This document shows, piece by piece, positions 7,587 through 17,253 of a stretch of 49,368 bases of DNA. The DNA lies in NCBI GenBank assembly GCA_002722315.1, contig PBLG01000048.1, positions 1-49,368 on the forward strand. Reading direction: 5' to 3'. Below the pieces are notes generated by a model that saw nothing but the letters and a program-made list of their open reading frames with translations, searched no databases and was not told the origin of the DNA. A program made the position numbers and the translations under genes. The DNA is from Lysobacterales bacterium (GTDB lineage: Bacteria > Pseudomonadota > Gammaproteobacteria > Xanthomonadales > Wenzhouxiangellaceae). Every line of letters begins with the position of its first letter. Within the stretch, counting starts at the first letter, position 1.

Positions 7587-10500
7587 TCGAGAATCTCATT
7601 CGCTGGTCGATTGCCAACCGATTCCTGGTACTGATGCTGGCAGCGCTTGTGGCCGGCTGGGGCATCATATCGATGCTGCGCACACCACTGGATGCGATTC
7701 CGGATCTGTCCGACGTGCAGGTGATCGTCAAATCCAGCTACCCCGGTCAGGCACCGCAGGTGGTCGAGGACCAGGTCACCTACCCGTTGACCACCGCCAT
7801 GCTGGCGGTCCCGGGGGCCGTGACCGTGCGCGGTTATTCGTTTTTCAATGATTCGTTCGTCTACATTATCTTCGAAGACGGCACTGACCTGTACTGGGCG
7901 CGTTCTCGCGTTCTGGAATACCTGAGCCAGGTCACGCCCACGTTGCCCGAGGGTGTGCGCACCGCGCTGGGGCCGGACGCCACCGGCGTCGGCTGGGTTT
8001 ATCAATACGCACTGGTCGACCGCACCGGCCAGCACGACCTCAGCGACCTGCGCTCGCTGCAGGACTGGTTCCTGAAATTCGAGCTGCAGACCGTCGAAGG
8101 TGTTTCGGAGGTCGCGTCCATCGGCGGAATGGTGCGGCAGTACCAGGTCGTCGTCGATCCGGACAAGCTGCGCGCATACGACATTCCGCTGACCCGCGTA
8201 CGCGATGCAATTCGGCGCGGCAACATGGAAAGCGGTGGTCGCGTCATCGAGATGGCCGAGGCCGAATACATGATCCGCGCCACCGGCTACGTTGATTCGC
8301 TGGCGGATCTCGAGAACATCCCGCTGAAGACCACCGCCGAAGGCGTGCCGGTGCTGATCCGCGATGTTGCGCGGGTTCGGTACGGGCCGGAGCTGCGGCG
8401 TGGTGTCGGCGAGCTAAACGGCCAGGGCGAAGCGGTTGGCGGTGTAATCGTGATGCGATTCGGTGAGAACGCGCTGGCCACGATCGAGCGCGTCAAAGAG
8501 CGGCTCGAGGAATTGAAAGAAAGTCTCCCGGAAGGCGTCGAGATTGTCGAGACCTATGACCGCTCCTCACTCATCGAGCGTGCCGTGGATACGCTCAAGG
8601 AAAAACTTGTCGAAGAATTCATTGTTGTCGCGCTGGTTTGCCTCCTGTTTCTGTTCCACTTCCGCTCATCGCTGGTGGTGATCTTGAGTCTGCCGCTCGG
8701 CATTCTGGCCAGCTTTATCGTAATGAACGCTCAAGGCATCAACGCCAATATCATGTCGCTGGGCGGCATCGCGATTGCGATCGGAGCGATGGTAGACGCG
8801 ACCATCGTGATGATCGAGAACTACCACAAACACCTCGAGAAAGACGGTGACGATCTCGACGAAAGTAGCCGCTGGCGTGTCGTGGCCGATGCGGCTAGCG
8901 AGGTCGGCCCGGCGCTGTTTTTCTCGTTGCTGATCATCGCGCTGAGTTTCGTGCCCATCTTCGCGCTCGAAGCCCAGGAGGGCCGGCTGTTCAAGCCGTT
9001 GGCGTTCACCAAGACCTACGCCATGGCAGCAGCCGCCGGAATCGGTATCACGCTGGTCCCGGTGTTGATGGGCTATTTGATTCGCGGGCATATCACGCCC
9101 GAGCACAAGAATCCAATCAATCGGGTGCTGATCGCGGCTTATCGGCCGGTCCTTGCCCTGGCGCTGAAATTCCCGAAACTGACCATACTCGCAACACTGG
9201 CGGTGCTGGCAACTACCTGGGTGCCGTATTCCCGGCTGGGCAGTGAGTTCATGCCCGAACTCGACGAGGGCGATCTTCTATACATGCCCAGCGCATTTCC
9301 GGCAGCCTCGGCCGGCAAGATGGCCGAAATTCTCGGCCAGACCAACCGGCTGATCATGACCGTTCCCGAGGTCGAGACCGTCTACGCCAAGGCCGGGCGC
9401 GCCGACACCGCAACCGATCCGGCACCGCTGACCATGGTCGAGACCACGATCCGGCTCAAGCCCCGCGACCAATGGCGAGAGGGCATGACCATGGAAAAAC
9501 TCAAGGCCGAGCTCGATTCGCTGGTCCAGGTGCCCAGTCTGGTCAACGCCTGGATCATGCCGATCAAGAACCGCATCGACATGCTGGCCACCGGCATCAA
9601 GACGCCGGTCGGCATCAAGGTGGCCGGACCGGATCTGGACGTCATCTCCGAAGTCGGCCAACAGATCGAGCGAACGCTGAAAAACGTCCCCGGAACCGCA
9701 TCGGTCTACTCCGAGCGCGTCACCGGCGGACGGTACGTGACCATAGATGTCGATCGCCTTGCCGCGGCACGGTTCGGTCTGAACATTGCCGATGTACACG
9801 ATATCGTCCGCTCGGCAATCGGCGGGATGAGCGTTGGCGAGAGCGTCGAGGGCCTGGAACGTTACCCGATCAACCTCCGCTATCCACGCGATCTGCGCAG
9901 TTCCCTGAGCGAGCTTCGCCAGCTCACCATCGTGACCCCGGGCGGCGAGCAAATATCCTTGTCCGCGGTCGCCGAAGTCGAAGTCGAAGGCGGCCCCGGC
10001 GTTATCCGAACCGAGAACGCTCGCCTCAACGGCTGGATCTACGTCGACGTTTCCGATTCCGACCTCGGCGGTTTTGTCACAAGGGCGAAGCAAGCGGTGG
10101 CCGAGAACGTCGAACTACCGGCCGGCTATTCGCTGGGCTGGTCCGGCCAGTACGAAAGCATGGAGCGCGCCGCAGCCAAGCTCAAAATGGTAGTGCCCGC
10201 GGCAGTCGGCATCATCGTACTGCTGCTGTTCATGAACTTCCGCAACCTGGTCTCGGTGGCGATCATCATGGGCACGCTGCCTTTGTCGCTGGTCGGCGGT
10301 TACTGGCTGCTCTATCTTCTGGGCTACAACCAGTCGATCGCAGTCGGCGCCGGCTTCATTGCACTGGCCGGCGTTGCGGTCGAGATCGGCGTTTTGATGC
10401 TGGTTTATCTCGACCATTCCATGACACGGCATCGTAGTCTGGCCGTGCAACAGGAGCGCTCGCTCAATAGAACAGACGTCATGGAAGCCGTGACCGAGGG

Positions 10501-10723
10501 CGCACTGTTAAGGGTGCGGCCGATCATCATGACGGTCTCGGTCATCATTGCCGGCTTGCTTCCGATCATGCTCGGTTCAGGTACCGGCTCCGAGGTCATG
10601 CGCCGAATTGCCACACCCATGGTTGGTGGCATGGTCAGCGTGACCGTTCTGACGCTACTGGTCGTACCGGTAGTGTATTCACTGTGGAAACTCACCAGCC
10701 TTTCAAAGGAGGCCTCATCATGA
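7583..10723 (+). CDS. cusA: CusA-like heavy-metal RND efflux pump
   Basis: 1046 residues, full length for the HME-RND family. It should use the proton gradient to push monovalent copper or silver out through the tripartite complex. Visible marks are the first transmembrane helix with the following PDLSDVQVIVKS segment, the proton-relay helix with GGIAIAIGAMVDATIVMIEN at about residue 395, the periplasmic MPIKNRIDMLATGIKTPVGI segment with family methionines, and a C-terminal set of transmembrane helices ending at the stop. It overlaps cusB by 4 nt and the DUF411 gene by 4 nt. Cu/Ag specificity is favoured over Zn/Co/Cd by the methionines and the neighbours. Confidence 0.95.
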   Translation: MIENLIRWSIANRFLVLMLAALVAGWGIISMLRTPLDAIPDLSDVQVIVKSSYPGQAPQVVEDQVTYPLTTAMLAVPGAVTVRGYSFFNDSFVYIIFEDGTDLYWARSRVLEYLSQVTPTLPEGVRTALGPDATGVGWVYQYALVDRTGQHDLSDLRSLQDWFLKFELQTVEGVSEVASIGGMVRQYQVVVDPDKLRAYDIPLTRVRDAIRRGNMESGGRVIEMAEAEYMIRATGYVDSLADLENIPLKTTAEGVPVLIRDVARVRYGPELRRGVGELNGQGEAVGGVIVMRFGENALATIERVKERLEELKESLPEGVEIVETYDRSSLIERAVDTLKEKLVEEFIVVALVCLLFLFHFRSSLVVILSLPLGILASFIVMNAQGINANIMSLGGIAIAIGAMVDATIVMIENYHKHLEKDGDDLDESSRWRVVADAASEVGPALFFSLLIIALSFVPIFALEAQEGRLFKPLAFTKTYAMAAAAGIGITLVPVLMGYLIRGHITPEHKNPINRVLIAAYRPVLALALKFPKLTILATLAVLATTWVPYSRLGSEFMPELDEGDLLYMPSAFPAASAGKMAEILGQTNRLIMTVPEVETVYAKAGRADTATDPAPLTMVETTIRLKPRDQWREGMTMEKLKAELDSLVQVPSLVNAWIMPIKNRIDMLATGIKTPVGIKVAGPDLDVISEVGQQIERTLKNVPGTASVYSERVTGGRYVTIDVDRLAAARFGLNIADVHDIVRSAIGGMSVGESVEGLERYPINLRYPRDLRSSLSELRQLTIVTPGGEQISLSAVAEVEVEGGPGVIRTENARLNGWIYVDVSDSDLGGFVTRAKQAVAENVELPAGYSLGWSGQYESMERAAAKLKMVVPAAVGIIVLLLFMNFRNLVSVAIIMGTLPLSLVGGYWLLYLLGYNQSIAVGAGFIALAGVAVEIGVLMLVYLDHSMTRHRSLAVQQERSLNRTDVMEAVTEGALLRVRPIIMTVSVIIAGLLPIMLGSGTGSEVMRRIATPMVGGMVSVTVLTLLVVPVVYSLWKLTSLSKEASS

Positions 10724-11211
10724 AAATCTCGAAAACTGTTCTTGCAACTCTCGTCTTTCTGGTTCCTTCATTCGCAACGAGTGTAGTCGCCGAACCGCCC
10801 GCCAGGGGCGAATCGGAGTCTCTCCCGGAAATGGTCGTCTATCACGATCCGGCCTGCGGTTGCTGCGGGAAATGGATGGAACATATGCGCGAGGCGGGGT
10901 TCGTCATCCGCGCTGAGACCGGTAACGACATGCGGTTGGTCAAACAGCAGTTCAACGTTCCTGCTTCACTCCAGTCCTGTCATACCGCGGAAGTAGGTGG
11001 TTATGCCATCGAGGGCCACGTGCCCGCTGCCGACGTAAAGCGACTGCTGGCCGAACAGCCCGATGTTGCCGGCATCGCCGTACCCGGCATGCCGATGGGT
11101 TCGCCCGGAATGGAGTATGACGGCAACAAGCGGCAGAAATTCGACGTCTTGAGTTTCGACAAGACCGGTGAAACGGCCGTGTTCAGTCAATATGAAGCAC
11201 GACTGAAATGA
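10720..11211 (+). CDS. DUF411 metal-associated periplasmic protein
   Basis: 163 residues. A signal peptide covers about residues 1-23. The mature part shows the DUF411 hallmarks: YHDPACGCCGKW with a Cys cluster at about 46-51, then LQSCHTAEVGGYAIEGHVPA, then the Met-rich GMPMGSPGME. Family members are found with copper and silver resistance genes and are thought to bind metal in the periplasm. The ATG overlaps the cusA stop (ATGA) and has GGAGG upstream, which decides the start. It belongs to the cus operon. Confidence 0.88.
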   Translation: MKISKTVLATLVFLVPSFATSVVAEPPARGESESLPEMVVYHDPACGCCGKWMEHMREAGFVIRAETGNDMRLVKQQFNVPASLQSCHTAEVGGYAIEGHVPAADVKRLLAEQPDVAGIAVPGMPMGSPGMEYDGNKRQKFDVLSFDKTGETAVFSQYEARLK

Positions 11212-11228
11212 TCCTCCAGGAGAAAGTC

Positions 11229-11549
11229 ATGTTCTACAAGGTCAGCGCAATCATACGTTCAAGCACCCTGGAGGCGGTGGAGAAAAGTCTCCAGCAGGCG
11301 AATATCCGCGGGATAACGGTCACACCGGTAAAGGGCTACGGCGATTACAAGAATTTCTTCGCCGCGGACTGGATGAAGCCGTTTGTCAAGATCGAGATAT
11401 TCACGGCTCGAGCTCGAGCGGTCGCCAACGCAATTGTCGAGGCAGCCCATTCCGGGCAGCCCGGCGACGGGATTGTCGCCATCGAGCCGACCGAGGACGT
11501 GATCCGGATTCGCGAGCGTCGCTCGCTGCAGATCCATGAAGACGCATGA
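11229..11549 (+). CDS. PII-like protein (PII-NG type)
   Basis: 106 residues with the GlnB/PII fold signatures: an N-terminal FYKVSAIIRSSTLEAVEKSL strand-helix, a T-loop region around KGYGDYKNFF, and the C-terminal GQPGDGIVAIEPTEDVIRIR signature. The T-loop differs from GlnB, and the gene follows cusCBA. A subgroup called PII-NG is known to be encoded beside CusABC-type metal efflux genes. It may bind nucleotide or metal and tune the pump; that is inference. AGGAG about 7 nt before the ATG at 11229 sets the start; an in-frame ATG at 11208 overlaps the DUF411 stop. Confidence 0.88.
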   Translation: MFYKVSAIIRSSTLEAVEKSLQQANIRGITVTPVKGYGDYKNFFAADWMKPFVKIEIFTARARAVANAIVEAAHSGQPGDGIVAIEPTEDVIRIRERRSLQIHEDA

Positions 11550-11576
11550 TTGACGAATGCAGGCAAGCATACGGGG

Positions 11577-11592
11577 CCCGGAATGGTCCGGG
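11577..11592 (+). terminator. Weak hairpin after the cus operon
   Basis: CCCGGA (11577-11582) and TCCGGG (11587-11592) form a 6-bp stem with an ATGG loop. There is no T tract. It could slow transcription between the PII gene and the lipoprotein gene but is weak evidence for a terminator. Confidence 0.25.
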
Positions 11593-11631
11593 TTCCGTTC
11601 AACCAGGAAGGACGACGTGAGGAGATAGGTA

Positions 11632-11988
11632 ATGAATACTCAACTTATGCGGTATGCGGTCATTTTTTCACTTTTTCTTTTTGTGGCCGGGTGCGCAAGT
11701 AGTCCATTCTATCATCGTCAGATCATGGCCGGCCAGGTTGTACAGGCTGACGAGACGCGGACAATCATATGCATTGGCGAGCCCAACGGGGCCGAGACGG
11801 GCCAGCTTCTGGACACTTATCGAGCTGTGCAGAGGTCAGAAGCGGCCGAGGAAGGCCAATCAGCTTGGGCTCGCGAGTGGGTAGGCACGGTCAGGGTCGA
11901 CGAAATCATCGATGCCCATTTTGCGACCGTCGAAGTCGTGGAAGGCGAAGTCATGAAGAACGATATCGTCGAGTTGGAGCGCCGGTGA
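11632..11988 (+). CDS. Small lipoprotein, unknown function
   Basis: 118 residues. The N-terminus has a lipoprotein signal ending in the lipobox VAGC at about residue 21, so the mature protein should be anchored by Cys21. The remainder is a small mixed alpha/beta domain with one more cysteine (TIICIGEP) that I do not recognise. Its stop overlaps the GTG of the methyltransferase gene (GTGA), so the two are probably co-translated. No metal-binding motif is evident; position in the island is the only hint to function. Confidence 0.75.
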   Translation: MNTQLMRYAVIFSLFLFVAGCASSPFYHRQIMAGQVVQADETRTIICIGEPNGAETGQLLDTYRAVQRSEAAEEGQSAWAREWVGTVRVDEIIDAHFATVEVVEGEVMKNDIVELERR

Positions 11989-12707
11989 GACGCCGTCTCT
12001 CCAGTAGCACTGATACGACCTGCAAGGTCGACCAAAAAGGCTATGTGCCGGCGCTCGGGTTTCGTTTTCTGACCCCGCTCTACGATGCGGTGGTACGGAT
12101 GACGACACGGGAGCGGCGCTTCAAGGATGCGTTGATCGAACAGGCGGACATTCAGCCCGGGCAACACGTGCTTGATCTTGCCTGTGGCACCGGCACCCTT
12201 GCAATCCGGGCCTGGCAGACGCAACCTCAGGCGAAATTCCAGGCCGTTGACGGCGATGCTGCAGTGCTGAGCCTTGCCATGCGCAAGGCCGCCACCATTG
12301 GTGCGGCCATCCGGTTCGAACAAGGCTTGTCATACGAACTCCCTTACCCCGATGATCATTTTGAACGGGTGTTGACCAGCCTGTTCTTTCATCACCTGGG
12401 TTGGGACGATAAGCAGCGGACCATTCATGAGCTGTTGCGCGTACTCAAGCCTGGCGGAGAGGTTCACGTTGCGGACTGGGGCGTGCCCACCAACGGTCTG
12501 ATGCGGGCCCTGTTTCTTCCGGTGCAATGCCTGGACGGGTTTCCGAACACCGGGGACAATCTGCAAGGCAAGCTGATGCCGTTGTTTTCGTCGACAGGAT
12601 TCGAAAATGTACAGGAAAGGGGTGGTTTCAATACGCCGCTGGGAACATTGCGACTGTTCAGTGCCGTAAGGCCGGAATCGGGTCGGGAGACCCCGTCCCG
12701 GCCGTGA
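11985..12707 (+). CDS. Class I SAM-dependent methyltransferase
   Basis: 240 residues with a Rossmann-type methyltransferase core: motif I VLDLACGTGTLAIRA at about residue 58, the acidic end of beta-2 (AVDGDAAVL), motif post-I YPDDHFERVLTSLFFHHL, and RVLKPGGEVHVADWG. It resembles the UbiE/ArsM-like Methyltransf_11 group. The substrate is unknown; ArsM-type Cys residues are not evident. I chose the GTG at 11985, which overlaps the lipoprotein stop and has GGAG 6 nt upstream, although the frame is open further 5'. Confidence 0.85.
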   Translation: MRRRLSSSTDTTCKVDQKGYVPALGFRFLTPLYDAVVRMTTRERRFKDALIEQADIQPGQHVLDLACGTGTLAIRAWQTQPQAKFQAVDGDAAVLSLAMRKAATIGAAIRFEQGLSYELPYPDDHFERVLTSLFFHHLGWDDKQRTIHELLRVLKPGGEVHVADWGVPTNGLMRALFLPVQCLDGFPNTGDNLQGKLMPLFSSTGFENVQERGGFNTPLGTLRLFSAVRPESGRETPSRP

Positions 12708-12758
12708 CCAGCTCTTTATCAATTGCCGCTCTGGCTCAAAGCTAAACTGGAGTGAACA

Positions 12759-13082
12759 ATGCAACACACTTTAACTGCGACTTCAACTGAGACTTCCCCG
12801 CTGAAAATCCCGACGCTTGCCAATTCGCTGGGTGGCTTGTTCTTGATTTCCTATCTGCTGTGCATCGGCTTCGGGCTTCTGGTGCCCGGGGAGATGCGAA
12901 TGTGGACCGCCTGGGCGCCGTTGCTGCCCGGGTTCGAATGGCTGACATGGCGCGGATTCCTGATCGGCGCGATCGAAAGCTACGCCTACGGCTGGTACGT
13001 CGCGGTCGTGTTCGTGCCGTTGTACCGGTGGTTTGCCGGCGCGGACCGTCAACCCCGGCACTCCAAAGGCGGCCAGCCATGA
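12759..13082 (+). CDS. Small membrane protein, DUF5676-like
   Basis: 107 residues with two hydrophobic hairpins: one at about 22-45 and one around WLTWRGFLIGAIESYAYGWYVAVVFVPLYRW. This pattern (WLTW.GFL.G..ES..YG.Y...V..P.Y.W) recurs in the protein encoded at 35259-35540, so the two are paralogues. It looks like the DUF5676 family of small inner-membrane proteins found in metal-resistance clusters; function unknown. Its stop overlaps the CDF start (ATGA). An AACTGGAGTG ribosome site precedes the ATG. Confidence 0.72.
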   Translation: MQHTLTATSTETSPLKIPTLANSLGGLFLISYLLCIGFGLLVPGEMRMWTAWAPLLPGFEWLTWRGFLIGAIESYAYGWYVAVVFVPLYRWFAGADRQPRHSKGGQP

Positions 13083-14032
13083 ACCAGCATGCAGGACCGG
13101 AGTCCGTCCACGCCGCGGGCGGGCACGCCGGCCATATACCATCCAGTGGCCGCGGCATGGCCATCTCAGCGTGGCTGACCGGCGTATATTTCCTGATCGA
13201 AATGGCGATCGGCCTGTGGACCGGGTCGATCGCGGTCATTTCCGATGCATTCCACACGTTTTCGGCCGTGGGCGGCGTGCTCGTCGCGATCGTCGCCGCA
13301 AGCCTCGCCAGGCGACCAGCCGACGAGAATCGCAGTTTCGGCTGGTATCGCGCCGAGATCATCGGCGCGCTGGTCAACGGTGGATTTCTTCTTGCCATGG
13401 CCCTGGTCGTGATCGTCATGGGCGCCATGCGCCTGGCCGATCCGATCGATCTGCCGACCACGCCCATGCTGCTCGCCGCCGCCGGGGGACTGGTCACCGA
13501 GGTCATATCGCTGGGCCTGATCTGGAAAGAGAGCCGCAGCGACCTGAATGTAAAAGGAGCGCTGTGGCACATCATTCAGACCTTCGTCGGCAGCCTGCTG
13601 ATTATCGTCACGGCGGTCGTGATCAAGTTTACCGGTTTCCTGCTGATCGACCCCATCCTGGGTATCGCCTTCGGTGTTGTTCTGCTGTGGGCCAGTTGGG
13701 CCATCCTCCGCGATTCGATGCACCTGCTGATGGAGGGCACACCGGCCGATATCGATCTATCCGAGATCACTCGGGCGCTCGAAGACGTCGATGGCGTTTC
13801 AAATATCCACCATGTGCATGCCTGGGCGCTGACCAGCGGCCGGTACGTATTCTCTGCACACCTGCGCACCCGCGACGATGCAGATGGGAACGCAGTGCTG
13901 GCAGCGGCGTACCGGATGCTGAAAACCGAATACGGCTTCTTTTTCTCCACGCTCCAGGTCGAGCAGGAATGCCTGGATGAATCGGGTGCCGAAGCCATCG
14001 ATATCACCAGCAATAGTCCGCCCGGAGATTGA
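13079..14032 (+). CDS. Cation diffusion facilitator (CzcD-like) metal exporter
   Basis: 317 residues. It has six transmembrane helices, with the metal-site residues HxxxS/D-like in [12 protein letters not shown] (helix II) and a partner in helix V ([13 protein letters not shown]), then a cytoplasmic C-terminal domain with [14 protein letters not shown] proteins export divalent cations, usually Zn, Co or Cd, in exchange for protons. The helix V motif here has HxxQ where most zinc transporters have HxxxD, so the metal may differ. The ATG overlaps the upstream stop by 4 nt; the in-frame region further 5' is a reading through the small membrane gene. Confidence 0.88.
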   Translation: MNQHAGPESVHAAGGHAGHIPSSGRGMAISAWLTGVYFLIEMAIGLWTGSIAVISDAFHTFSAVGGVLVAIVAASLARRPADENRSFGWYRAEIIGALVNGGFLLAMALVVIVMGAMRLADPIDLPTTPMLLAAAGGLVTEVISLGLIWKESRSDLNVKGALWHIIQTFVGSLLIIVTAVVIKFTGFLLIDPILGIAFGVVLLWASWAILRDSMHLLMEGTPADIDLSEITRALEDVDGVSNIHHVHAWALTSGRYVFSAHLRTRDDADGNAVLAAAYRMLKTEYGFFFSTLQVEQECLDESGAEAIDITSNSPPGD

Positions 14033-14088
14033 TCAGGAGATCGTTCCTCAATTTGATGCGTTCTCAGAGCAGCGCAGGAGTTTCAGCA

Positions 14089-16299
14089 ATGAGCCATGAG
14101 CATTGTCATCACGACAACCAGCAAAATGAACCGACCGACGCCGAGAGCCGGAAATTCGATACGGTCCCTCAGGGCTACACCGGTACGGTCTACACGTGCC
14201 CGATGCATCCACAGGTCCGTTCGACCGACCCCGAATCCTGTCCGATCTGCGGTATGGGACTCGAACCCGAAACAGTCAGCCTGGAGGACGACGACCAGTC
14301 CGAGCTGCGTGACATGCGGCGGCGCTTCCATGTCGCGGCTGTGCTCAGTGTCCCGGTACTGATCCTGGCCATGGGCAAATACATTCCGGGTGTGGATATG
14401 GAAGCCCTGGTACCCCACCGGATCGGTATCTGGCTGGAGTTGATATTTGCAACCCCTGTCGTACTCTGGAGCGGCTGGCCGTTCTTCGTTCGGGGATGGC
14501 GCTCTGTGGCCACACGCAACCTGAACATGTTCACGCTGATCGGCCTTGGCGTTGGAGTGGCGTACGTCTACAGCATCATCGCAACCATGTTTCCGGAGAT
14601 CTTCCCCGATTCCTTCCGGGGCGACAGGGGCGCGGTGGGCGTCTATTTCGAGGCCGCGGCAGTCATCGTCACGCTGATTTTGCTGGGGCAGGTCATGGAG
14701 CTCAAGGCCAGAAGCTCCACCAACGCAGCCATCAAGGCCCTGCTGGGACTGGCGCCCAAGACCGCCCGGCGAGTCAACTCGGATGGATCAGAGGAAGATG
14801 TGCCGCTGGAGGATATTAAGCTTGGCGACCGGCTCCGGGTACGGCCCGGCGAGAAGGTACCCGTTGACGGTCGCGTTGTCGAAGGCGGGTCGTCGGTGGA
14901 CGAATCCATGCTCACCGGCGAGCCGATCCCGGTCGAAAAGGGCGAAGGCGACAAGGTCATAGGGGCCACTGTCAACGGCACCGGCTCACTGGTGATCGAG
15001 GCCATGCGCGTTGGCAGCGACACGATGCTTGCGCAGATCGTTCAGATGGTCGCCGAGGCCAGCCGCAGCCGCGCGCCCATCCAGAACCTGGTCGATGTGG
15101 TCGCCGGATACTTCGTCCCGGCCGTCGTGTTGGTCGCCATCATCACGTTCATCGTCTGGGGTGTCTGGGGACCGGAACCGGCAATGGCTTATGCGCTGAT
15201 CAATGCAGTGGCGGTACTGATCATCGCCTGCCCGTGCGCGTTGGGGCTGGCAACGCCGATGTCGATCATGGTTGCAAGCGGCAAGGGTGCATCGGCCGGC
15301 GTGCTGTTCAAGAATGCCGAGGCCATTCAGATGTTACGTCAGGTCGATACCCTGGTCGTAGACAAGACCGGCACGCTGACCGAGGGTCGCCCAATACTCC
15401 AGGAGGTGGTGGCAGCCGGGGGCTTTGACGAGGAGCAGGTGCTCGGGCTGGCCGCGTCGCTTGAACGCGGCAGCGAGCATCCGCTGGCCGCGGCCATCGT
15501 CCAGGGGGCCGAGGACCGGGATGTCGCGATCAACCGCTACACCGACTTCGCGTCCGTGACCGGAAAAGGCGTCATGGGCCGAATCGGCGACCGGAAGGTG
15601 GCGCTGGGCAACAAGGCGCTGATGGATGCGCTGGAAGTGCCGACCGAGGCGCTGGCCGAGCAGGCCGAGACCCTGCGTGCCGAGGGCCGAACCGCAATGT
15701 TCGTTGCCGTCGACGGCAAACCGGCCGGGCTGGTCGCGGTGGCCGATCCGGTCAAGCAAACCACCGCGGAGGCCATCGAAGCGCTGCACAAAGAGGGTAT
15801 CCGGATCGTCATGCTCACCGGCGATAGCGAGACCACGGCGCGCGCAGTAGCGGAACGACTGGGCATAGACGATGTCTTTGCCGGGGTGCTTCCGGATGAG
15901 AAGGCGGAGAAAATCCGCTCGCTGCAATTTACGGACGGATTCGTGGCCATGGCCGGTGACGGCATCAACGATGCACCGGCACTGGCACAAGCCCAGGTCG
16001 GCATTGCCATGGGCACCGGCACCGACGTTGCGATGGAGAGCGCCGGAATCACTCTTGTCAAGGGCGACCTGCGCGGTATCGTCCGGGCGCGCAGACTCAG
16101 CCGGGCGACCATGCGAAACATCAAGCAGAACCTGTTCTTCGCCTTCATCTACAACAGCCTTGGCGTTCCGGTAGCCGCCGGCGTGCTGTATCCGTTCTTC
16201 GGCATTCTGCTCTCGCCGATCATTGCCGCGGCGGCAATGTCGTTCAGTTCCGTATCCGTGATCGCCAACGCGCTTAGACTGAGAAGGGTGACCATATGA
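14089..16299 (+). CDS. P1B-type copper/silver ATPase with N-terminal heavy-metal-binding domain
   Basis: 736 residues. The N-terminus is His-rich (HEHCHHD) and carries a heavy-metal-binding domain at about 34-60 with CPMHP and [10 protein letters not shown] in place of HMA domains. Then come eight membrane helices with the CPC transport motif at about 380 ([13 protein letters not shown]), the phosphorylated Asp in DKTGTLTEG at about 425, SEHPLAAA, and the [12 protein letters not shown] hinge. This resembles the SilP/CopA-like Cu+ or Ag+ exporters. GCAGGAG upstream of the ATG at 14089 decides the start over an in-frame TTG at 14029. The following gene overlaps by 4 nt. Confidence 0.93.
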   Translation: MSHEHCHHDNQQNEPTDAESRKFDTVPQGYTGTVYTCPMHPQVRSTDPESCPICGMGLEPETVSLEDDDQSELRDMRRRFHVAAVLSVPVLILAMGKYIPGVDMEALVPHRIGIWLELIFATPVVLWSGWPFFVRGWRSVATRNLNMFTLIGLGVGVAYVYSIIATMFPEIFPDSFRGDRGAVGVYFEAAAVIVTLILLGQVMELKARSSTNAAIKALLGLAPKTARRVNSDGSEEDVPLEDIKLGDRLRVRPGEKVPVDGRVVEGGSSVDESMLTGEPIPVEKGEGDKVIGATVNGTGSLVIEAMRVGSDTMLAQIVQMVAEASRSRAPIQNLVDVVAGYFVPAVVLVAIITFIVWGVWGPEPAMAYALINAVAVLIIACPCALGLATPMSIMVASGKGASAGVLFKNAEAIQMLRQVDTLVVDKTGTLTEGRPILQEVVAAGGFDEEQVLGLAASLERGSEHPLAAAIVQGAEDRDVAINRYTDFASVTGKGVMGRIGDRKVALGNKALMDALEVPTEALAEQAETLRAEGRTAMFVAVDGKPAGLVAVADPVKQTTAEAIEALHKEGIRIVMLTGDSETTARAVAERLGIDDVFAGVLPDEKAEKIRSLQFTDGFVAMAGDGINDAPALAQAQVGIAMGTGTDVAMESAGITLVKGDLRGIVRARRLSRATMRNIKQNLFFAFIYNSLGVPVAAGVLYPFFGILLSPIIAAAAMSFSSVSVIANALRLRRVTI

Positions 16300-16916
16300 A
16301 CATGAAACCGGAAACCGTAAGGGTGCGTTGGATGCGACGCGTCATGCGTTTCACCATCAGTCGGTCAATGCAGCGCATCCTACGGAATCGGGCGGTTAAG
16401 AATTTGCAGGGTGAAACTGTTCGCCTGTTGCGCCCGGATATTCGCGGATTGCTGGAAAGGCTCGAGCCGGAAGCGGAGGCGATCCGTGATTATGCTGAGT
16501 TCGATCGTCTGCCCTCATTCGGGAACCGCCTTATGGTGGAATTCGCCGTCTACACCGCGGCTTGCGACCGCGCCATGCGGCACTCGGATATTGATCCAGC
16601 CGATGCGCAAGCTGCGCTATCGGATGCGGGATGGCACATTTACCGTCGGATGCTGTTGGTTGCATCGCTGCCGTTTCGACTGGTGACTCGCGACCCGGGC
16701 AAGCGCATTCGCTGGACGATTCAGTTGCTTTTGCGGTTTCCGTTCAATGCACCGGGCGCACCCGGGTACGAGGTGGAGACCCGGGTAGAAGACGACAGGA
16801 TACTGACTCATTTCAGAAATTGTCCGCCGCAATCGTATATCCGGCGGCTCAGTGCCGAAACCAACGATCCCGACGCGCTGGAAGCCTTCCGGACAAGCTG
16901 GTGCCTTTACGACTGA
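16296..16916 (+). CDS. Possible L-2-amino-thiazoline-4-carboxylic acid hydrolase-like protein
   Basis: 206 residues, soluble, with an N-terminal basic helix. The spacing of the late motifs ([18 protein letters not shown] and a final SWCLYD) suggests the ATC-hydrolase-like family, which includes many proteins of unknown substrate. I am not certain of this assignment. The ATG overlaps the ATPase stop (ATGA), so it is co-translated with the metal ATPase. Cys residues in NCPP and SWC could be catalytic or metal-binding; nothing in the sequence settles it. Confidence 0.5.
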   Translation: MNMKPETVRVRWMRRVMRFTISRSMQRILRNRAVKNLQGETVRLLRPDIRGLLERLEPEAEAIRDYAEFDRLPSFGNRLMVEFAVYTAACDRAMRHSDIDPADAQAALSDAGWHIYRRMLLVASLPFRLVTRDPGKRIRWTIQLLLRFPFNAPGAPGYEVETRVEDDRILTHFRNCPPQSYIRRLSAETNDPDALEAFRTSWCLYD

Positions 16917-17031
16917 CCCGGCGCCGATGTCATCGCCGGAGACGGAGTGCGCGGTCATTACAGACGGACGCAGACACTGTCGCGTGGCGATCCAGTGTGT
17001 GACATGTGCTGGGCGGAACGAGGATCGGATA

Positions 17032-17253
17032 GTGAACCAGAATAGACCAATCACGAATTCGTTGTCTGGGCGGATGCGATTCTGGTCGGTCGTCACAATT
17101 GGTCTGGCCGCGATGATATTCCTGCTCTGGGAGGAGCACAGGCTGCATTTGCTCGGCGCCCTGCCGTGGCTTATCCTGCTCGCCTGTCCGTTACTGCACG
17201 TTTTCATGCACGGCGGTCACGCGGGGCATGGCAAGGAGACGCACCATGATTGA
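17032..17253 (+). CDS. DUF2933 family small membrane protein
   Basis: 73 residues from a GTG with GAGG 8 nt upstream. Two closely spaced membrane segments (about 16-32 and 40-57, HRLHLLGALPWLILLACPLLHVFMH) are followed by a short His/Gly tail (GGHAGHGKETHHD). This is the DUF2933 pattern, common in copper and silver resistance clusters; the His-rich tail may bind metal. The stop lies inside the 5' end of the ICMT gene (8-nt overlap). A functional analogue is encoded at 35048-35248, again just upstream of an ICMT gene. Confidence 0.8.
   Translation: MNQNRPITNSLSGRMRFWSVVTIGLAAMIFLLWEEHRLHLLGALPWLILLACPLLHVFMHGGHAGHGKETHHD

Noticed and set aside
9278..10093. Minus-strand open frame over cusA
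   Set aside because: High-GC antisense shadow inside a well supported pump gene.
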